Notes: generated by a model from the sequence alone, not told the origin. A stretch of 64,000 bases of DNA from Nilaparvata lugens (GCF_014356525.2 NC_052506.1:16115872-16179871), one strand, 5' to 3'; shown: positions 43,744 to 56,132, counted from the first letter of the stretch. Numbers and translations: made by a program.

Positions 43744-44311
43744 TTTACATACTATTGATCTTGATAAGGTATATAAAGTGATAAAATAAATAACAATTGT
43801 AATTGGTTTGAAGAAAAAACTTCAAGATAACTCCTAAGTTAAATTTCTACCTAGTATTGGTGAAATTTGAACACCATTGGATGTCATTCTGATAAATATA
43901 ACAAGGAATATAATATAGCCCTTGAAATGCAATGGCTTTTTCGCCTTCTAGGATTGCTATCTGAAACTCTTGTATTGGAAAGCATTATGCTACCCTACCT
44001 ATCACACTGCAGAGGATATCTCATTACTGCTTGAATATACAAGCTCCTTGTATATTCAGATTCTATATAATGGCTGCTTTTTGCTACATTACTAAATACG
44101 TAAAGAGGATTCGAGAAATAAAAACTGTAGTCCAGTCACTATATACATTGGTGCTTGAGTAGTATGATTTTGGGGAGTCTGTGACAAGGTCAAAGTTCAG
44201 AGGACAAAAAAATTGAAAAAAATTATTAAAAAATAGCTTATTATTATACTGAATATTATTATAATTCATAATTTATAATAGCTTGTAATGGGCAACATCA
44301 AGGAGCTGGAG

Positions 44312-44780
44312 TCACTGAACATATTCACTTGCTCACATCCCTTGGGTAGATTCATCAAATATTGCCTAATACAGGAAGCAATTTCTTGGCCACCTCGTCG
44401 TGCCACAGTCTCATCCCATAGAAAGCAGACAGCTTGCTTTTTACTATTTGTTACACCATAAACAGTTAGATTAAAGGTCCAAAGTGATCTTTTGTAAAAC
44501 GCTAATCCACTTTGTAAAAATGGGGTTTGCAAGCACTTTTGCAAATCAAATGACAAAAACGCAATATTTGAGCTCTGTTCACTTTCTTTCTTATTTTTTG
44601 TTTTTCAGTATATGAATTTTCAGCAAGTGTCAAGTGATTATTGTACTCTTCTTCAAATTTCTTCCTCTCTGTTTCATCCATCTCAGTATCAATTTTCATT
44701 TTAAATTTGTCACATTTTGCACACGTGTCATTACTTGGGCGATGGAAAGAGAGATTGAACTGTTCTACAACAATTTTTCT
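44312..44780 (-). pseudogene. Fragment of DUF7869-like exon 3
   Basis: Nearly identical to 32978-33447: it reads DTCAKCDKF-type sequence to LSFDLQKCLQTP, RRGGQEIAS and NMFSDS, then stops at the junction GGAGT. One base is missing near 44598. Both ends are abrupt. It is part of the second, internally deleted copy of the element. Confidence 0.85.
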
Positions 44781-44890
44781 ACAATACTAAGGTGCTGCTA
44801 TGAAACATGGTTTCATAGGTTGTTCTCCAGGAGCCCCTATAGAACTACGGTACTGAATTGGGATAACAGAAAATTATTAACTAAACCTGG

Positions 44891-44996
44891 GGCCTATTGC
44901 ATGAAAAAATACAAACTAGTAATATTTTTCTTTTATATGAGTTTTAACCAGCTGACTACTAATATTATTAGTTTGTATTTTCTCATGCAATAGGCC
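44891..44996. mobile_element. Foldback MITE of 106 bp
   Basis: GGCCTATTGCATGA at 44891 and TCATGCAATAGGCC ending at 44996 are the ends of arms of about 37 bp that pair with three or four mismatches, leaving a loop of about 30 bases. Confidence 0.75.
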
Positions 44997-45225
44997 TCTG
45001 GTGTATTCTACTAACATCAACAATATTGCATATGAAAATTATTGTAACAAAAACATAACAGCCTAAGCAATTGAGGATATTATAAATAAACAAATTCTTC
45101 TTTAAATTCCATTATCACCAAGGAATAATTTGAATTTTTGATTTAGCTTAGTCCTAAAGCATAATAGTTGAAAATAATAAAGCATAATGATTAAAAATCC
45201 CATAAATTAAAGCAGCTGCACCTAC

Positions 45226-45324
45226 CTGTATTCATCAGCTGTGGAGTATTGCATTCAATAATAGGCAATTCTTCATTCACCTCGATTGTTTTCACATTTT
45301 GAAATTCATTTCCAATTGAATCAC
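45226..45324 (-). pseudogene. DUF7869-like gene, exon 2 (fourth copy)
   Basis: The same exon as at 35056-35154 with both splice sites kept and one synonymous-type change (CTCGATTG for CTCAATTG). With the exon 3 fragment at 44312 and exon 1 at 46604 it keeps the gene order of the second element copy. Confidence 0.7.
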
Positions 45325-46603
45325 CTGCACAGATAAAGAGACAAGTTGAGAAGACTATTGTTTGAATAGTAGCTTTATTACAAAAAACTGGTTCAACTTG
45401 AGGGCAGAAAAAACAGCAGAAATAATTTTTGTTTTTTTTTTTTGTTTTTTAGCAAAGATTATAGTTTGAAATTTGCGCTTTACAATGATGTAAAATTTAT
45501 TTCTCTATGTCAACTAGAAATATTTTTATTGTTATTTTTAAAAACCTATTACATGTCAAATTTCCGGAAAAAAACTTTCTTGTTTCAAAATTCCATAATA
45601 ATATTCTACATTATGTACATCTTCATTATAGGTTATCTTTCTAAATTTTTTACAGTTGGTAAACACTGGTATTTCCAAAATTATCAGCTGTTATTGTTTT
45701 CAAACAAGGTGATTGAGGTTATTTTCTGAGTTTGGTGTTTTGTTAGAGAACATTTCATCCGTGATTTTATCAGTAATTTACACTATACGTACTAATAATT
45801 TTCTTTTTCAATTTGCCGTAAATTTCATTTTTTCAACTTTGGGGACAGATATCTCAGGAATGGAAAAAGATATCTTCACCAGATTTTGGGACACTATTGC
45901 TATTATAAAGTTCTAGTTCCGTACACAAGGAAATTAGGATATATCTTTTACAAACCAAATTATTAATCATTTTATATATATTTTTGATTGTATAAAACTT
46001 TTGATTGTATAGAATTTTTTCATTCATCATATCAAAAAAAGCTTGTGTAAGGATCTAGATAAAGGTCTGCTTTTCAAAATAGAAAAAAAAAACAGAGCCC
46101 TAGCTCTAACAGCTCTTCAGATATCTGTCATAGAGTTAACATTAGTTGAATAGGGGTTTTGTCTCCCCTTAAAGAAGTCTCATCTCAGAATATCACAGAA
46201 AAAATAGGCTATTGAACAAATAATATTAATTATAATAGATACGAATTTCCAACCCCAGTGAGCTAAAACTAAAAAAAAACATATATTTTTCTGCTCATTT
46301 ACTTATAAGTGGACTATTATCTGAGTTATAATAATTGACAATCGATTAAATAGTCAGTCAGTTAGGCTACAATACGGCTTCATAGTATGGGGATAGATTC
46401 ACTTCCGTAAATTTGCAACACATTGCTTCTTCAGATGTTAGGTTAATCAATGTTAAAATAAATAATTATGCAATCACATTTTGTGATAAGAACTAATTTA
46501 GAGGTATTTTGTTATGATGACTACAAAAACTAGCATGGAATTATAGAAGCATACTAGCTTAGACTAGAATGAACATTGTAATGAAGATTTTTAATAAACT
46601 TAC

Positions 46604-46673
46604 CTTTATCATTTGAGGTGCATAAGCTTGATATATATGCTGCTCTTGTCGAAATTATTAGTTTTTCTTTCAT
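46604..46673 (-). pseudogene. DUF7869-like gene, exon 1 (second copy)
   Basis: Same as 42435-42504; ATG at 46673 and GTAAGT donor preserved. Confidence 0.6.
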
Positions 46674-47501
46674 TTTAGTAACACATTTGTTACATTAAAA
46701 CAAAAAACCTTCGTACTAATAATTATTACTTTGCAAAACACACTTTCAACTTTATAATAAACGTAACCTCTTAGCTCTTAGCTCTTACGCTCTTAGGTTA
46801 GGTGCTCACGAATGAAATTGATCAGATGTTTTAGAGCAATAACTGCCAATGTCCACATTGGCATCAGCTGACATATTTCTGTTGGGGATAGAACTGCCAA
46901 AGTCCACGTTGGAATTTCTTGCTCTAAAGTTGGTAATATATTTTTCCCAATGTCAACATTGGAACTTATTACACTAAGAAAGTGGATTTTCTTGGTTTGA
47001 CATTGGTAATCATATGTTGAATATCCCTATAATGAAAGGGAACAGGACATTGGCAGTTCTTGCACATGAAAATATGGTATTTCTACAAGATGATAGCACA
47101 AAAATCAGAAAAATAAAAAATTATGACATTGGTACTTTTTGCACCAAGCCACATTTATGAGAATGCATATGACTATTAACAAATATAAATTTAAAAAGAT
47201 ATTCCAGTAGATATTCCAGGATCTCTTCCACTGGTCACCTCCTGAATTCTTCCTGGTTCTGCATTCCTCCATCCTATATTAGGAGGACAGCAAGCTCAAC
47301 ATCGAGGAAGGGATATGTGTTATGTAAATTGACACATCTTTCTACCCTTCCACCACGTTGAATTGCTCTACTTCTGTCAACAGGAAGGAGGAGCAGGGAT
47401 GAAAGCTCGAAGGCTGCTCCAACTCTTAGAGATGTTATAACCTTCCACACTACCCCCCACGCAACTCTATGCCGGTAGTTTGGGGGAGAGTATTGTAGAT
47501 G

Positions 47502-47832
47502 TCATTCTTCCAAGAGGTGGAGATCCTCCATAACCATCATCCCCCCTCTATGAAAAACCCTCCTTATCAATTCTAACACCCCAATAGATGTGGCAGGTAC
47601 TGCAGAGAGGGGTCGGTCGGTCCAGCCTGAGGACAGCGATTCTGTTCCTCCTAGCCCTACAAAGATCGGCATTGCAGGGCCGTCCCCTCCCAGCAATACC
47701 TGCCCTCCTACCTCGAGCGAGGCAGTCCCTTCGTCGCTCTTCTTCTTCATCCACCTGCTTAGTTGTTAACTCCTCCACATGTCTTTGAGCGGGGACTTCC
47801 TGAAATGGAAATAGAACTATCTTTATTAACAA
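47502..47832 (-). other. GC-rich exon-like segment (copy 2)
   Basis: Copy of 43326-43743; both overlapping frames remain open with only a few substitutions. Confidence 0.35.
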
Positions 47833-48434
47833 TTAAATAATAATCTTAGGACATTTATCTTGTCAAGACCAATTGTTATATATTTTATCACTTTACATAC
47901 TATTGATCTTGATAAGGTATATAAAGTGATAAAATAAATAACAATTGTAATTGGTTTGAAGAAAAAACTTCAAGATAACTCCTAAGTTAAATTTCTACCT
48001 AGTATTGGTGAAATTTGAACACCATTGGATGTCATTCTGATAAATATAACTAGGAATATATATCCCTTGAAATGCAATGGCTTTTTCGCCTTCTAGGATT
48101 GCTATCTGAAACTCTTGTATTGGAAAGCATTATGCTACCCTACCTATCACACTGCAGAGGATATCTCATTACTGCTTGAATATACAAGCCCCTTGTATAT
48201 TCAGATTCTATATAATGGCTGCTTTTTGCTACATTACTAAATACGTAAAGAGGATTCGAGAAATAAAAACTGTAGTCCAGTCACTATATACATTGGTGCT
48301 TGAGTAGTATGATTTTGGGGAGTCTGTGACAAGGTCAAAGTTCAGAGGACAAAAAAATTGAAAAAAATTATTAAAAAAATAGCTTATTATTATACTGAAT
48401 ATTATTATAATTCATAATTTTATAATAGCTTGTA

Positions 48435-48674
48435 ATGGGCAACATCAAGGAGCTGGAGTATGAATGCCCATACAACCTACTTTGTGTCAAGCGATGTCAG
48501 AGTGAGAAACACCCAGACTATGGCATGGGAATCATATCCCATGTGGAGCGGGAGAATTGCCTAGTATTGATCTTCCTACCAAAAATTTACACCACAACAA
48601 TGTTTAAGAGCATCACATGTAGCAAGACAGTGGACATGACTGGCTACATCATCAAAGTGTTTCCAGCAGGGTGA
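48435..48674 (+). CDS. Small frame of unknown function
   Basis: Seventy-nine codons from ATG 48435 containing ELEYECPYNLLCVKRCQSEKH and ENCLVLIFLPKIY. The composition looks coding. The LVLIFLPK stretch resembles a phrase in some transposon-associated insect proteins, but I cannot name a family. It begins inside the end of the segmental duplication; in copy 1 the same frame is cut after KEL at 44311. Confidence 0.3.
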   Translation: MGNIKELEYECPYNLLCVKRCQSEKHPDYGMGIISHVERENCLVLIFLPKIYTTTMFKSITCSKTVDMTGYIIKVFPAG

Positions 48675-48919
48675 ACACATAGGGTGGAGTTGATAAAAAG
48701 TACTGACAAATAAAAAATGAAATAGAATCAATTCATATAATGTTTAATAAAGTAGTAATGAATTGTGTCTGATTCCTAGTAGTCCAGTCAATATAGATAT
48801 AAAAAGGGGGGTGTGCTTGCAATTTATATTGTAGTTCTGATTTAAATATTGTCAAAATTGATTTTTTCTTTAAATTTTACTCAATTTTGAAAAATCATAA
48901 CTCAGTACTCATTGGAGAC

Positions 48920-51096
48920 TAGTTCGATCATATTCCCTCTGCATAAAAAAGGTGATAATTCAATTGTTTCTAACTTCCCCGCTATAAGTTTCGTTAACTC
49001 TGCTGCTAAAATATTTGTAGGAATATTACTGAAAAGAATAGAGGAATGGATAGAAAACAGAGGTGTATTGGAGGAGAATCAGGCGGGATTTCGAAGAGGA
49101 TATTCAACAGTAGATGATGTGTTTACTCTTTACAGTATAATAAGTTATAAGTTGATCATTGAGAAAAGAAAAACCTATTGTTTCTTCATTGACTTCAAAT
49201 CCGCTTTCGATTGTGTGAATAAAGAAGCCCTATTCTACAAGCTTCATAATTTGGGACTCAAATAAATGCATACAGTTGATAAAAAGTCTCTACAACAATA
49301 AAAATGCTGCAGTATGGTGTAAAGGAGGAAAAACAGAAAGTTTCAGCATTGAGAACTGATTAAAAAAAGGCTGCTTGGCCTCACCTTTGTTGTTTCTGAT
49401 TTTTGTGCATGACATATGTGAGAGTATAGGTGGAGGCCTAACTCTCTTCTATACACAGACGATATAGTAATTTTTTCAGATCACCCAGTAATGTTACAGA
49501 GAATGATCAATAATTTGAGAAGATATTGTATGCGATGGAATCTAGAATTGAACATGACCAAATCAAAAATAATGTTGTTTAGGAGAGGAGAAAGACTGAG
49601 GAGAGATGAGAGGTGATATTATGGAGAGGAAAGACTGGAGGTGGTGAGGGAATATAAATATCTGGGAGTTACTTTCACATCTGCTCTATCAATGTGTCCA
49701 CATTTTAAAAATGAAGTAACAGCAAAATTTGGTATAAATAGTGAATGGCATAGGCTTATCTTAAATGATGAGGTACCAATCTCTAGCAAGTGGCATGCAT
49801 ATAATGCTACAAGACGAGCAGTGGTGACTTTTGCGGCTGAGGTGTGGGGTTACATGCAATGGGAAGAATTTGAAAATTTTCAAAAGTTTTTTATCAAGAG
49901 ATTGCTATCCCTACCAAGAAATATGCCGGACTACATCATTTACCTTGAATCTGGAGTAGATACAATGTGGGTGAATACTTTTGTCCTACACTTCAACTAT
50001 ATATTAAAAATGCTTGTGCTGCCTGAGCATAGATTTCCGCGAATCCTCAGTGAAATATTCATCAAGAAGAAATGTGGTTGGTATGGAGAATGGCTGAGAC
50101 TTTGTAGAGATAATAATATAGACTGGCCAAATAATCTGCAGGAAAAGCGTGAGTGGAGCAGAATGGGTCAGCTATTGGTCACTAAAATTAGACAAACGGT
50201 TCGGGGTAGGTGGCTGGATAGGGCTAATGCTGCACAATTTCATTCCATATATGCTCTATTGAATAAGGAGGAAAGTCTGATAAGAGAATATATAAATGAT
50301 AGGAATAAGCAGAATTTTATTAGTATTATTTTCAAAGCTAGAGGAGCTCTATTCCCGCTGAATTACAGACCAGAAAGACGGGAAGAAACACACAGATGTT
50401 CAATGTGCAATAGTCAGGGAAACGAGGACATGTTTCATTTTTTAGGTAGATGTAAAATTCTAAGAGAGATAAGAAAGACATGGTTCAATAAGTGGATACT
50501 GGAAAGAAGAGAGGTCATAGAATACTTGGATGGAAAGGATTGGAAACTTTTGGTGGGGTATGAGAGGGTGGCTCTGAGGTATAGAAAGCAAATAATAGAA
50601 TAGTTCAATTATTAATGTTTTAATTTTTATCCTCTAATTGTTGGTCATTCTCTCTGTGATAAATGGATTGTTATATAAATATGAATCTTTGGTCATGTAT
50701 ACTACTACCAAGCATCCATCACATATAACAGTAATTAGATAAAAATGGGTGTATTTTTTTTCTGTATCCTCATATGAATCAGGTGAGAGTTCAATATTTG
50801 ACATTTAAAATCTATTCTTTCAAAGACAGTCTGTTATGAATCGCAAACCAAGCCAATTTTATTTATTATTTTTTATTTTTACTGTATTATATAATTTATG
50901 AAAGCTTTTTCTTTGTCTCAAGAGTTAAGTATTATAATTATCAAGTTCAGCTCAACTTCAGCTGACGGCAAAATGCCATGCCTAATGAACTGTTCACTTC
51001 TGATTTACTGTTTATTATTTCAATTTGTTTCTTTGTTTTCTACATTGAGAACTGTTTGAATCGTTTTGTTGAATAAAGTTCATTTCTATTCTATTC
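48920..51096 (+). mobile_element. 5'-truncated non-LTR retrotransposon with target duplication
   Basis: TACTCATTGGAGAC is present at 48906-48919 and 51097-51110, a 14-bp target duplication. The element starts within the reverse transcriptase domain and ends in a short (TTCTA) run (51083-51096). The coding part is 48930-50603. Confidence 0.9.
48930..50603 (+). pseudogene. LINE reverse transcriptase, partial
   Basis: The first piece reads FPLHKKGD, ENQAGFRRGYSTVDDVF and FFIDFKSAFDCVNKEAL (RT blocks 2-3, first catalytic Asp). Between 49262 and 49640 several stops and shifts occur; the catalytic block reads YTDDIV, where YADD is usual. The last 320 codons (49641-50603) are open: YKYLGVTF, then a thumb and a C-terminal zinc-type segment (CSMCNSQGNEDMFHFLGRC). 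The clade is not assigned. Confidence 0.85.
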
Positions 51097-52198
51097 TACT
51101 CATTGGAGACAGAGAGTTCCAAATGATCTCAATTTATTCAGAATTTTATAATCTTGAAAAAGGCAAGAGAAAATTTTTCTGTCCTATCACTGGTTTTGGC
51201 AGAAATAGCTGAAAACTGGAAAATGAACAGAAAATACAAGGGACATCCTGTATATAGCACAAGGAAATTTTGGATGGAGAATTTGGTTCTGGACTTCTCT
51301 CATGTATCCAAATAATATATTGAAAAATCAGAACTACAATATAAATTGCAAGCAAGTAGTATACCTTTGGGGAGTCTGGGACAAGGTCAAAGGTCAAAGT
51401 TCAAAGGTAAAAAAAATTGAAAAAGAAATTGAAAAAACAATTAACCCTTTCCAGCCCAACCTGAGAGAATCATGTTGAAAAATTTTTTTCACTGTGTATT
51501 TCGTTTTGCTCTAATAACGTAAAAATAATGTTTTCTGGTTCAAAATATTTTTATTACATCATAATTAAACAATGATCACAATAATCATCATTGGGCTGAA
51601 ATGGTATGATAAGTCATATCCTTCTCCAATAACAAGAAATTGATATAATACAATAATTATCAGTTGATAGAAGACAATTATGTAATTGGAACACATTATG
51701 TTAAGTTCCGTAGATTAATCCTTATTTCCATAAGTAAATATTGAATTATTCCACACTTTATTGTCACTTGAATTTGAAAAATAATGTTTTATTTGACAGG
51801 TCATTCCACTCTTTTGTCAGTAAACTGTATCAAGAAGAGTGATGGTATTAGAACCCCCTTTCTATTGTTATATAATGTGAATTGACCATCACTTGAAACT
51901 TAGGCCGGTATTACATGGTAATATTTCTATTATCATATTTGATAATATGAAACGAGATTAGAATACGCAATCATATTTTCATCTTTTTTCATATGATCAA
52001 CTATTATAATAGAACTATTACCGGGTAATACCGGCCTTAGGTCATTATATTCATATACAATCTTACATGAATTATATTTATTAGGTTCAGTTTCTAGAAA
52101 TAAATAAATCATGGATGATAAAAGTGATGTATAATATTGTCATATAGATAAAAACGCATAAAAATAGATGAAACAAATAGAAAAGCCAAAGAAAAATT

Positions 52199-53969
52199 TC
52201 ACTTTTTCTGGTGGAAAGAGAGGAAACAGTTTCTCTTCTGGTTTAGACAAAAAAAAGTCCACATTTCTGACACATCATTTGTGTGTATTGCGTGATACAG
52301 TTTTTGCATCGAAGTTTTTCATTTGTAGGTATTGGCCAGTGGTCTACTCCATCGAATCGAACATCATCGGTCGGTCTTGGGGTGATTTTGTATTTTTTGG
52401 CTGGTGCTTTGTACACTGGAGCATCATTTGAAGGTCGTCCTCGCTTCTTCAATTTGTCTTGCCCACAAGACAGGAGAGCATGGGCAACACTTGTTTTGAA
52501 GTCAAGTTGTGGAACTACCTTTGTGGTCGACTGTAATTGTTTGTGATGCCGGCGGTATAGCAACCATGAATTTACTACACACATGTCGATAAGATGAAAC
52601 ACTATCCTCAAGTAGTATCGCTTCACTCTATGTTTATTCCTGTAGAGCTCCACTAACATATCGTGAAGGTCAACGCCCCCCATTGCAGAATTGTATTCTT
52701 TTACAATATTTGGCCGAGGTACAGGAATCCTTTGTTTTTCTGCAACAGAATATCGTTGAACATCTTCAACAGGTTCAGCAGCAGCAAAACTGGAGACAAG
52801 ACTCACACAACGATTATCATACCATTTGCAAACAAAAACTTCATTCTCAATGTCAATCATTTCATCATAGCTGCCTCGACCTTTCCCTGATAAAATTTTG
52901 TCATTTTCTAATTGACATCCACAGAGCCTGTTACTTCTTACAGGACCAACTGCCAATATGCCTCTCACTTTTAGTTCACAAATCAGATGGTATGAAGTAA
53001 ACCAGTTGTCACAAAACAATTTGTAGTTTTGAAATTTGGGTATAACTTCTGAAAGTCATACAACTATTTCTCCACTAAGTCCCAGTTTATTATTTGTAGA
53101 TTTCACTGTCCCTTTCCCCACATAAACCTCAAAGTCATGTACAATCCCACTCTGTGAAGCAATAGCAAAAACTTTTATGCCCCATTTATGGGGCTTGTTT
53201 TTTATATACTGTTTCATTTTTGATCTGCCCTTGAAAGGGATTATCATCTCATCCACTGAACATTTTTCCTCTGGTTCTACCTTCTTCATATTTTCTTGAA
53301 CAGCATTCACAAATGGTCTTATTTTGAAAAGTTTATCATGATTAGCATCATTCAATGGCAGCATATGGGTATTATCATTTACATGGAAGTAAGTACGAAG
53401 TTTATCATATCTATTTCTAGAAATTTTGTCTGCAATAGGGGAGTACCTCGTTTCATTGGCCCAGTACATACGATAGGAAGGCATCCTTACAATAGAAGAC
53501 AGCAGATTGATGCCAAGAAACTGTTCGATTCCTGCTCTATTTGTGTTAATGCTAGCTCCACTTTTTTGAACAGAGTATAAATTTGTCTGGACTACTAGAT
53601 TCTCAATTATTTCTGAATCAATAAACATATCAAAATACTGTTTGGGAGTTTTCATTTCTTCTGGGGGTGTAATCTGAACTTCACATAGCTTCTCAGGAAA
53701 TCTGAAATCCCGTGGTTTCCTCCATCTAGGTACTGGGTTGTAAGAAGATGCAGTCTCTCCTCACACTTCAATCAATCCTTCATTATTGTCTAGGCCTATC
53801 ACTTCTGGAAGATCAGGGGCTGGGTCATCATTCTGAATATTAGTATCATATTCTACCTGATTTAGTCCCTCTTCAAAAACTTGTAGCCTCCGTTGTAGTT
53901 CTTCTTCATTCACTTGTCACCCCTCAGCATATCTCCTATTTGCTCAGGTGAAAGAAATGGAGCACTCAT
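52199..53969 (-). pseudogene. piggyBac-type transposase, copy C
   Basis: ATG 53969 begins MSAPFLSPEQIGDML. A shift follows near 53915, then EELQRRLQVFEEGL, a TGA near 53761, TPKQYFDMFIDSEIIENLV, YRMYWA, VDEMIIPFKGRSKMKQYIK (first Asp), HKWGIKVFAIASQSG, a TGA near 53057, FCDNWFTSYHLI (second Asp), MGGVDLHDMLVELY (third) and a Cys-rich end CKNC...CQKCGLF. Both TGA codons stand where Arg (CGA) is likely, so CpG decay fits. The present end at 52243 follows a run of eight T; one more T would give the usual CLNQKRNCF tail and a stop at 52199. All three catalytic Asp remain. Confidence 0.85.
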
Positions 53970-54044
53970 TCTTCCTGAAACAAAATAGAACAAAAATTTT
54001 TAGTAAACAATAAAGCTGATAGCAGTAAAATATTTAAATGTATA

Positions 54045-54068
54045 TAATAATAATAATAATAATAATAA
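54045..54068. repeat. (TAA)n microsatellite
   Basis: About eight TAA units in the 5' flank of the piggyBac C transposase gene. Confidence 0.9.
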
Positions 54069-54945
54069 GTTGAAATTTGTTTAGTATTTGTTTAGTTACT
54101 AGAAAAATATGAGGTGGGTAGAGATCTCTAATAACCAACAGTAGTTATTCTACTTACAGTACCATATCTAGAAAGCTTGTAAAAGTTTGCTCAATTATTT
54201 TTACATTATCCATGCTGGTTGTAGTAAAATATAAATTGCTGAAATATTATTTCTACTGTATTTATCAAGGGCTCTTCAAAATTAGTCACTAATACTACAT
54301 GAAGAGAGACTAGCAAACTAAACTGACTTGAATTCCCAATGATTACTATTCTCATCATGGTACATTTCAGCATAAACAATGCCCCCTGAATGATAAAACG
54401 CAATTATAATGAGACAAATTGATGAATGAAGATATTATCAATACTAAATAATTTATTTACATACATATTTTATCAATATACTTACTTTATATCAATTTCA
54501 AAATGCTCTGTAATGTGGTAGAACGTGCGACATAACCTTCTTTCCGGAAATAAACAAAAACGTAAACAGCTGGTCTTCTTCCATAGAAACAGTGCTACCA
54601 ATACAACCTAGACATATTATTTCACTAACCGAGATAGAAATTATAGTCATTGGGAGCCAGAGAGCGCGAATTTTGAACCTAGAAAACCATGATCATTATT
54701 CTACTCACTGGGCTGGAAAGGGTTAAAAGAATTATCAGAGCATGATGACCACAAGTTCATCATAACAGGATGTTGTCAAGTTAATTGGACCATGATGTTG
54801 GCAGTTACAACCTTTACCATCTTGAAAGTCATGATTATACAACTTTTTTGTGCAGCATGATAATAAACAAGTTTATCAAAACATGATGACCCCAAGTTCA
54901 TCATAACGGGATGTAGTCGAGTTAATTGGCCAAAGTACTCCAAAA

Positions 54946-55979
54946 TTGAGGACATTGCCCGAAGAAGGGTGTATTTAACCAAAAAGAGAGTTTTGAGATA
55001 ATTGCTTTTGAAGTTTTACTTGTTGAATATTTTTGTCAATTCGAATATTTCAGATTAAGAATTTAATGGAATATATATTTAAAAGTTAAACATATCTATT
55101 ATAAATCTTGCATAATCATTCTTGAAATCTTCTCCTTTTTCAGCTGTGAATCAATTCAGTCAAGTCCAATCAAGTTTCAGTCCAATTTAAATTTTTTGTT
55201 ACAATGATATTTCTCAAAACACTCACCTACGGGAGTTTTTGAGCACGTTTTACAAAAAAAACTGTTCTTTTTCTCTCTTTTCCTGGCCATCAATCACTGC
55301 AAACGGCACAGTCTCTGGTCTTGCCATCTAGTAGTTGAAGTTGGCAGAAGTGTTCTATTTGGTTGAAGAAATACTCAGTAGATCTCACCACTGAAAAGAA
55401 CAGACAGCAGTGTGAAAATATATATGTATTAATGCAACATATATTGTTGGCCAGTGGTGCTGGCCAGCTGAGCGTTCGATGACTCTTATGTTGGCCAGTC
55501 CCACTGGCCATCTGATCAGCTGGGACAACCCAGTTGAAATAAATCTGAGTTGCTATGCAAAATGGTCTGGTCAGTACAGCTGGCCACCCGACTGATAAAG
55601 ACAACCTATACCTTAGTTTTAAGATCACAAAAGGTTAAAGTTTTGATTATTCGAATATAATTTACATTTTCTTGGAAGATCAACATTTACTTTGTCCATT
55701 TCAAATAATTAACTAGCAAAAACAATGAATGACAGCAACTAACAGCTTAGTACCAGTACCACTAACCATAACCTCAACCAAAAAGCAAGATTTTGCTTGT
55801 CACATGTTTTACTACCAACTGAACATGTGTTTGGAAAAATATCTCTAACTTCATCAAAAATTCCCTGATCGTGATGAGATTTGGAGGGGATACTAACAAG
55901 AACATGGCAGATTGAATAAGCCAATTGCTGGAAGAAGGCCATATGAGCATATACGCCCCTCTTCCGGCAATGTCCTCAA
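54946..55979. mobile_element. Non-autonomous element of about 1.03 kb in the left arm
   Basis: The ends are TTGAGGACATTGCCCGAAGA (54946) and the inverse of TTGAGGACATTGCCGGAAGA (55979). The uninterrupted site can be read in the right arm near 58080 (CCAAAATTGATTATATAC), and AATTGA is found on both sides of the insertion. No coding sequence recognised inside; GGCCAGC-type words recur at 55450-55590. Confidence 0.7.
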
Positions 55980-56130
55980 TTGATATATACTACCAAAAAA
56001 CAGTTCAACCTACAAAGTCATATATCCGCAGAGTGGGGATTCCTTATTTAAAGAGGAAACATTTTATTTGACTTCATTAAATTTTAAGCTGTAGTTGAAG
56101 TTCAATAGTTCATTGTGGTTCTAGTCAGTT

Positions 56131-56132
<2 letters not shown>

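Larger units (their letters stand above)
41270..44311. repeat. Segmental direct duplication, copy 1 (3 kb)
   Basis: Nearly identical to about 45440-48460. It contains intron 1, exon 1 and the right end of the DUF7869-like element and about 1.3 kb of flanking sequence. At 44311 the match with copy 2 ends at GGAGT and passes into exon 3 sequence of the same element. Confidence 0.85.
45440..48460. repeat. Segmental direct duplication, copy 2 (3 kb)
   Basis: Matches 41270-44311 with scattered single-base differences. Here the intron is not interrupted by piggyBac, so this copy shows the likely original intron 1. It continues beyond 48460 into GGAGTATGAATGCCC, unlike copy 1. It contains exon 1 (46604-46673), the right terminal boxes and the right end at 47149. 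Confidence 0.85.
48816..51352. repeat. 28-bp perfect inverted repeat flanking the LINE
   Basis: 48816-48843 (CTTGCAATTTATATTG...) is inverted exactly at 51325-51352. Only about 350 bp separated the two before the LINE inserted, so this was a small inverted-repeat element. Outside it, 48310-48370 and 51358-51430 share the direct repeat GGGGAGTCTG-GACAAGGTCAAAG. Confidence 0.75.
51445..54722 (-). mobile_element. piggyBac element C, complete with TTAA
   Basis: TTAA at 51441-51444 and 54723-54726 flank identical 14-bp inverted ends CCCTTTCCAGCCCA. The length is 3.28 kb. The transposase (52199-53969) is in the minus direction. It is the best-delimited piggyBac in the window. Confidence 0.95.
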
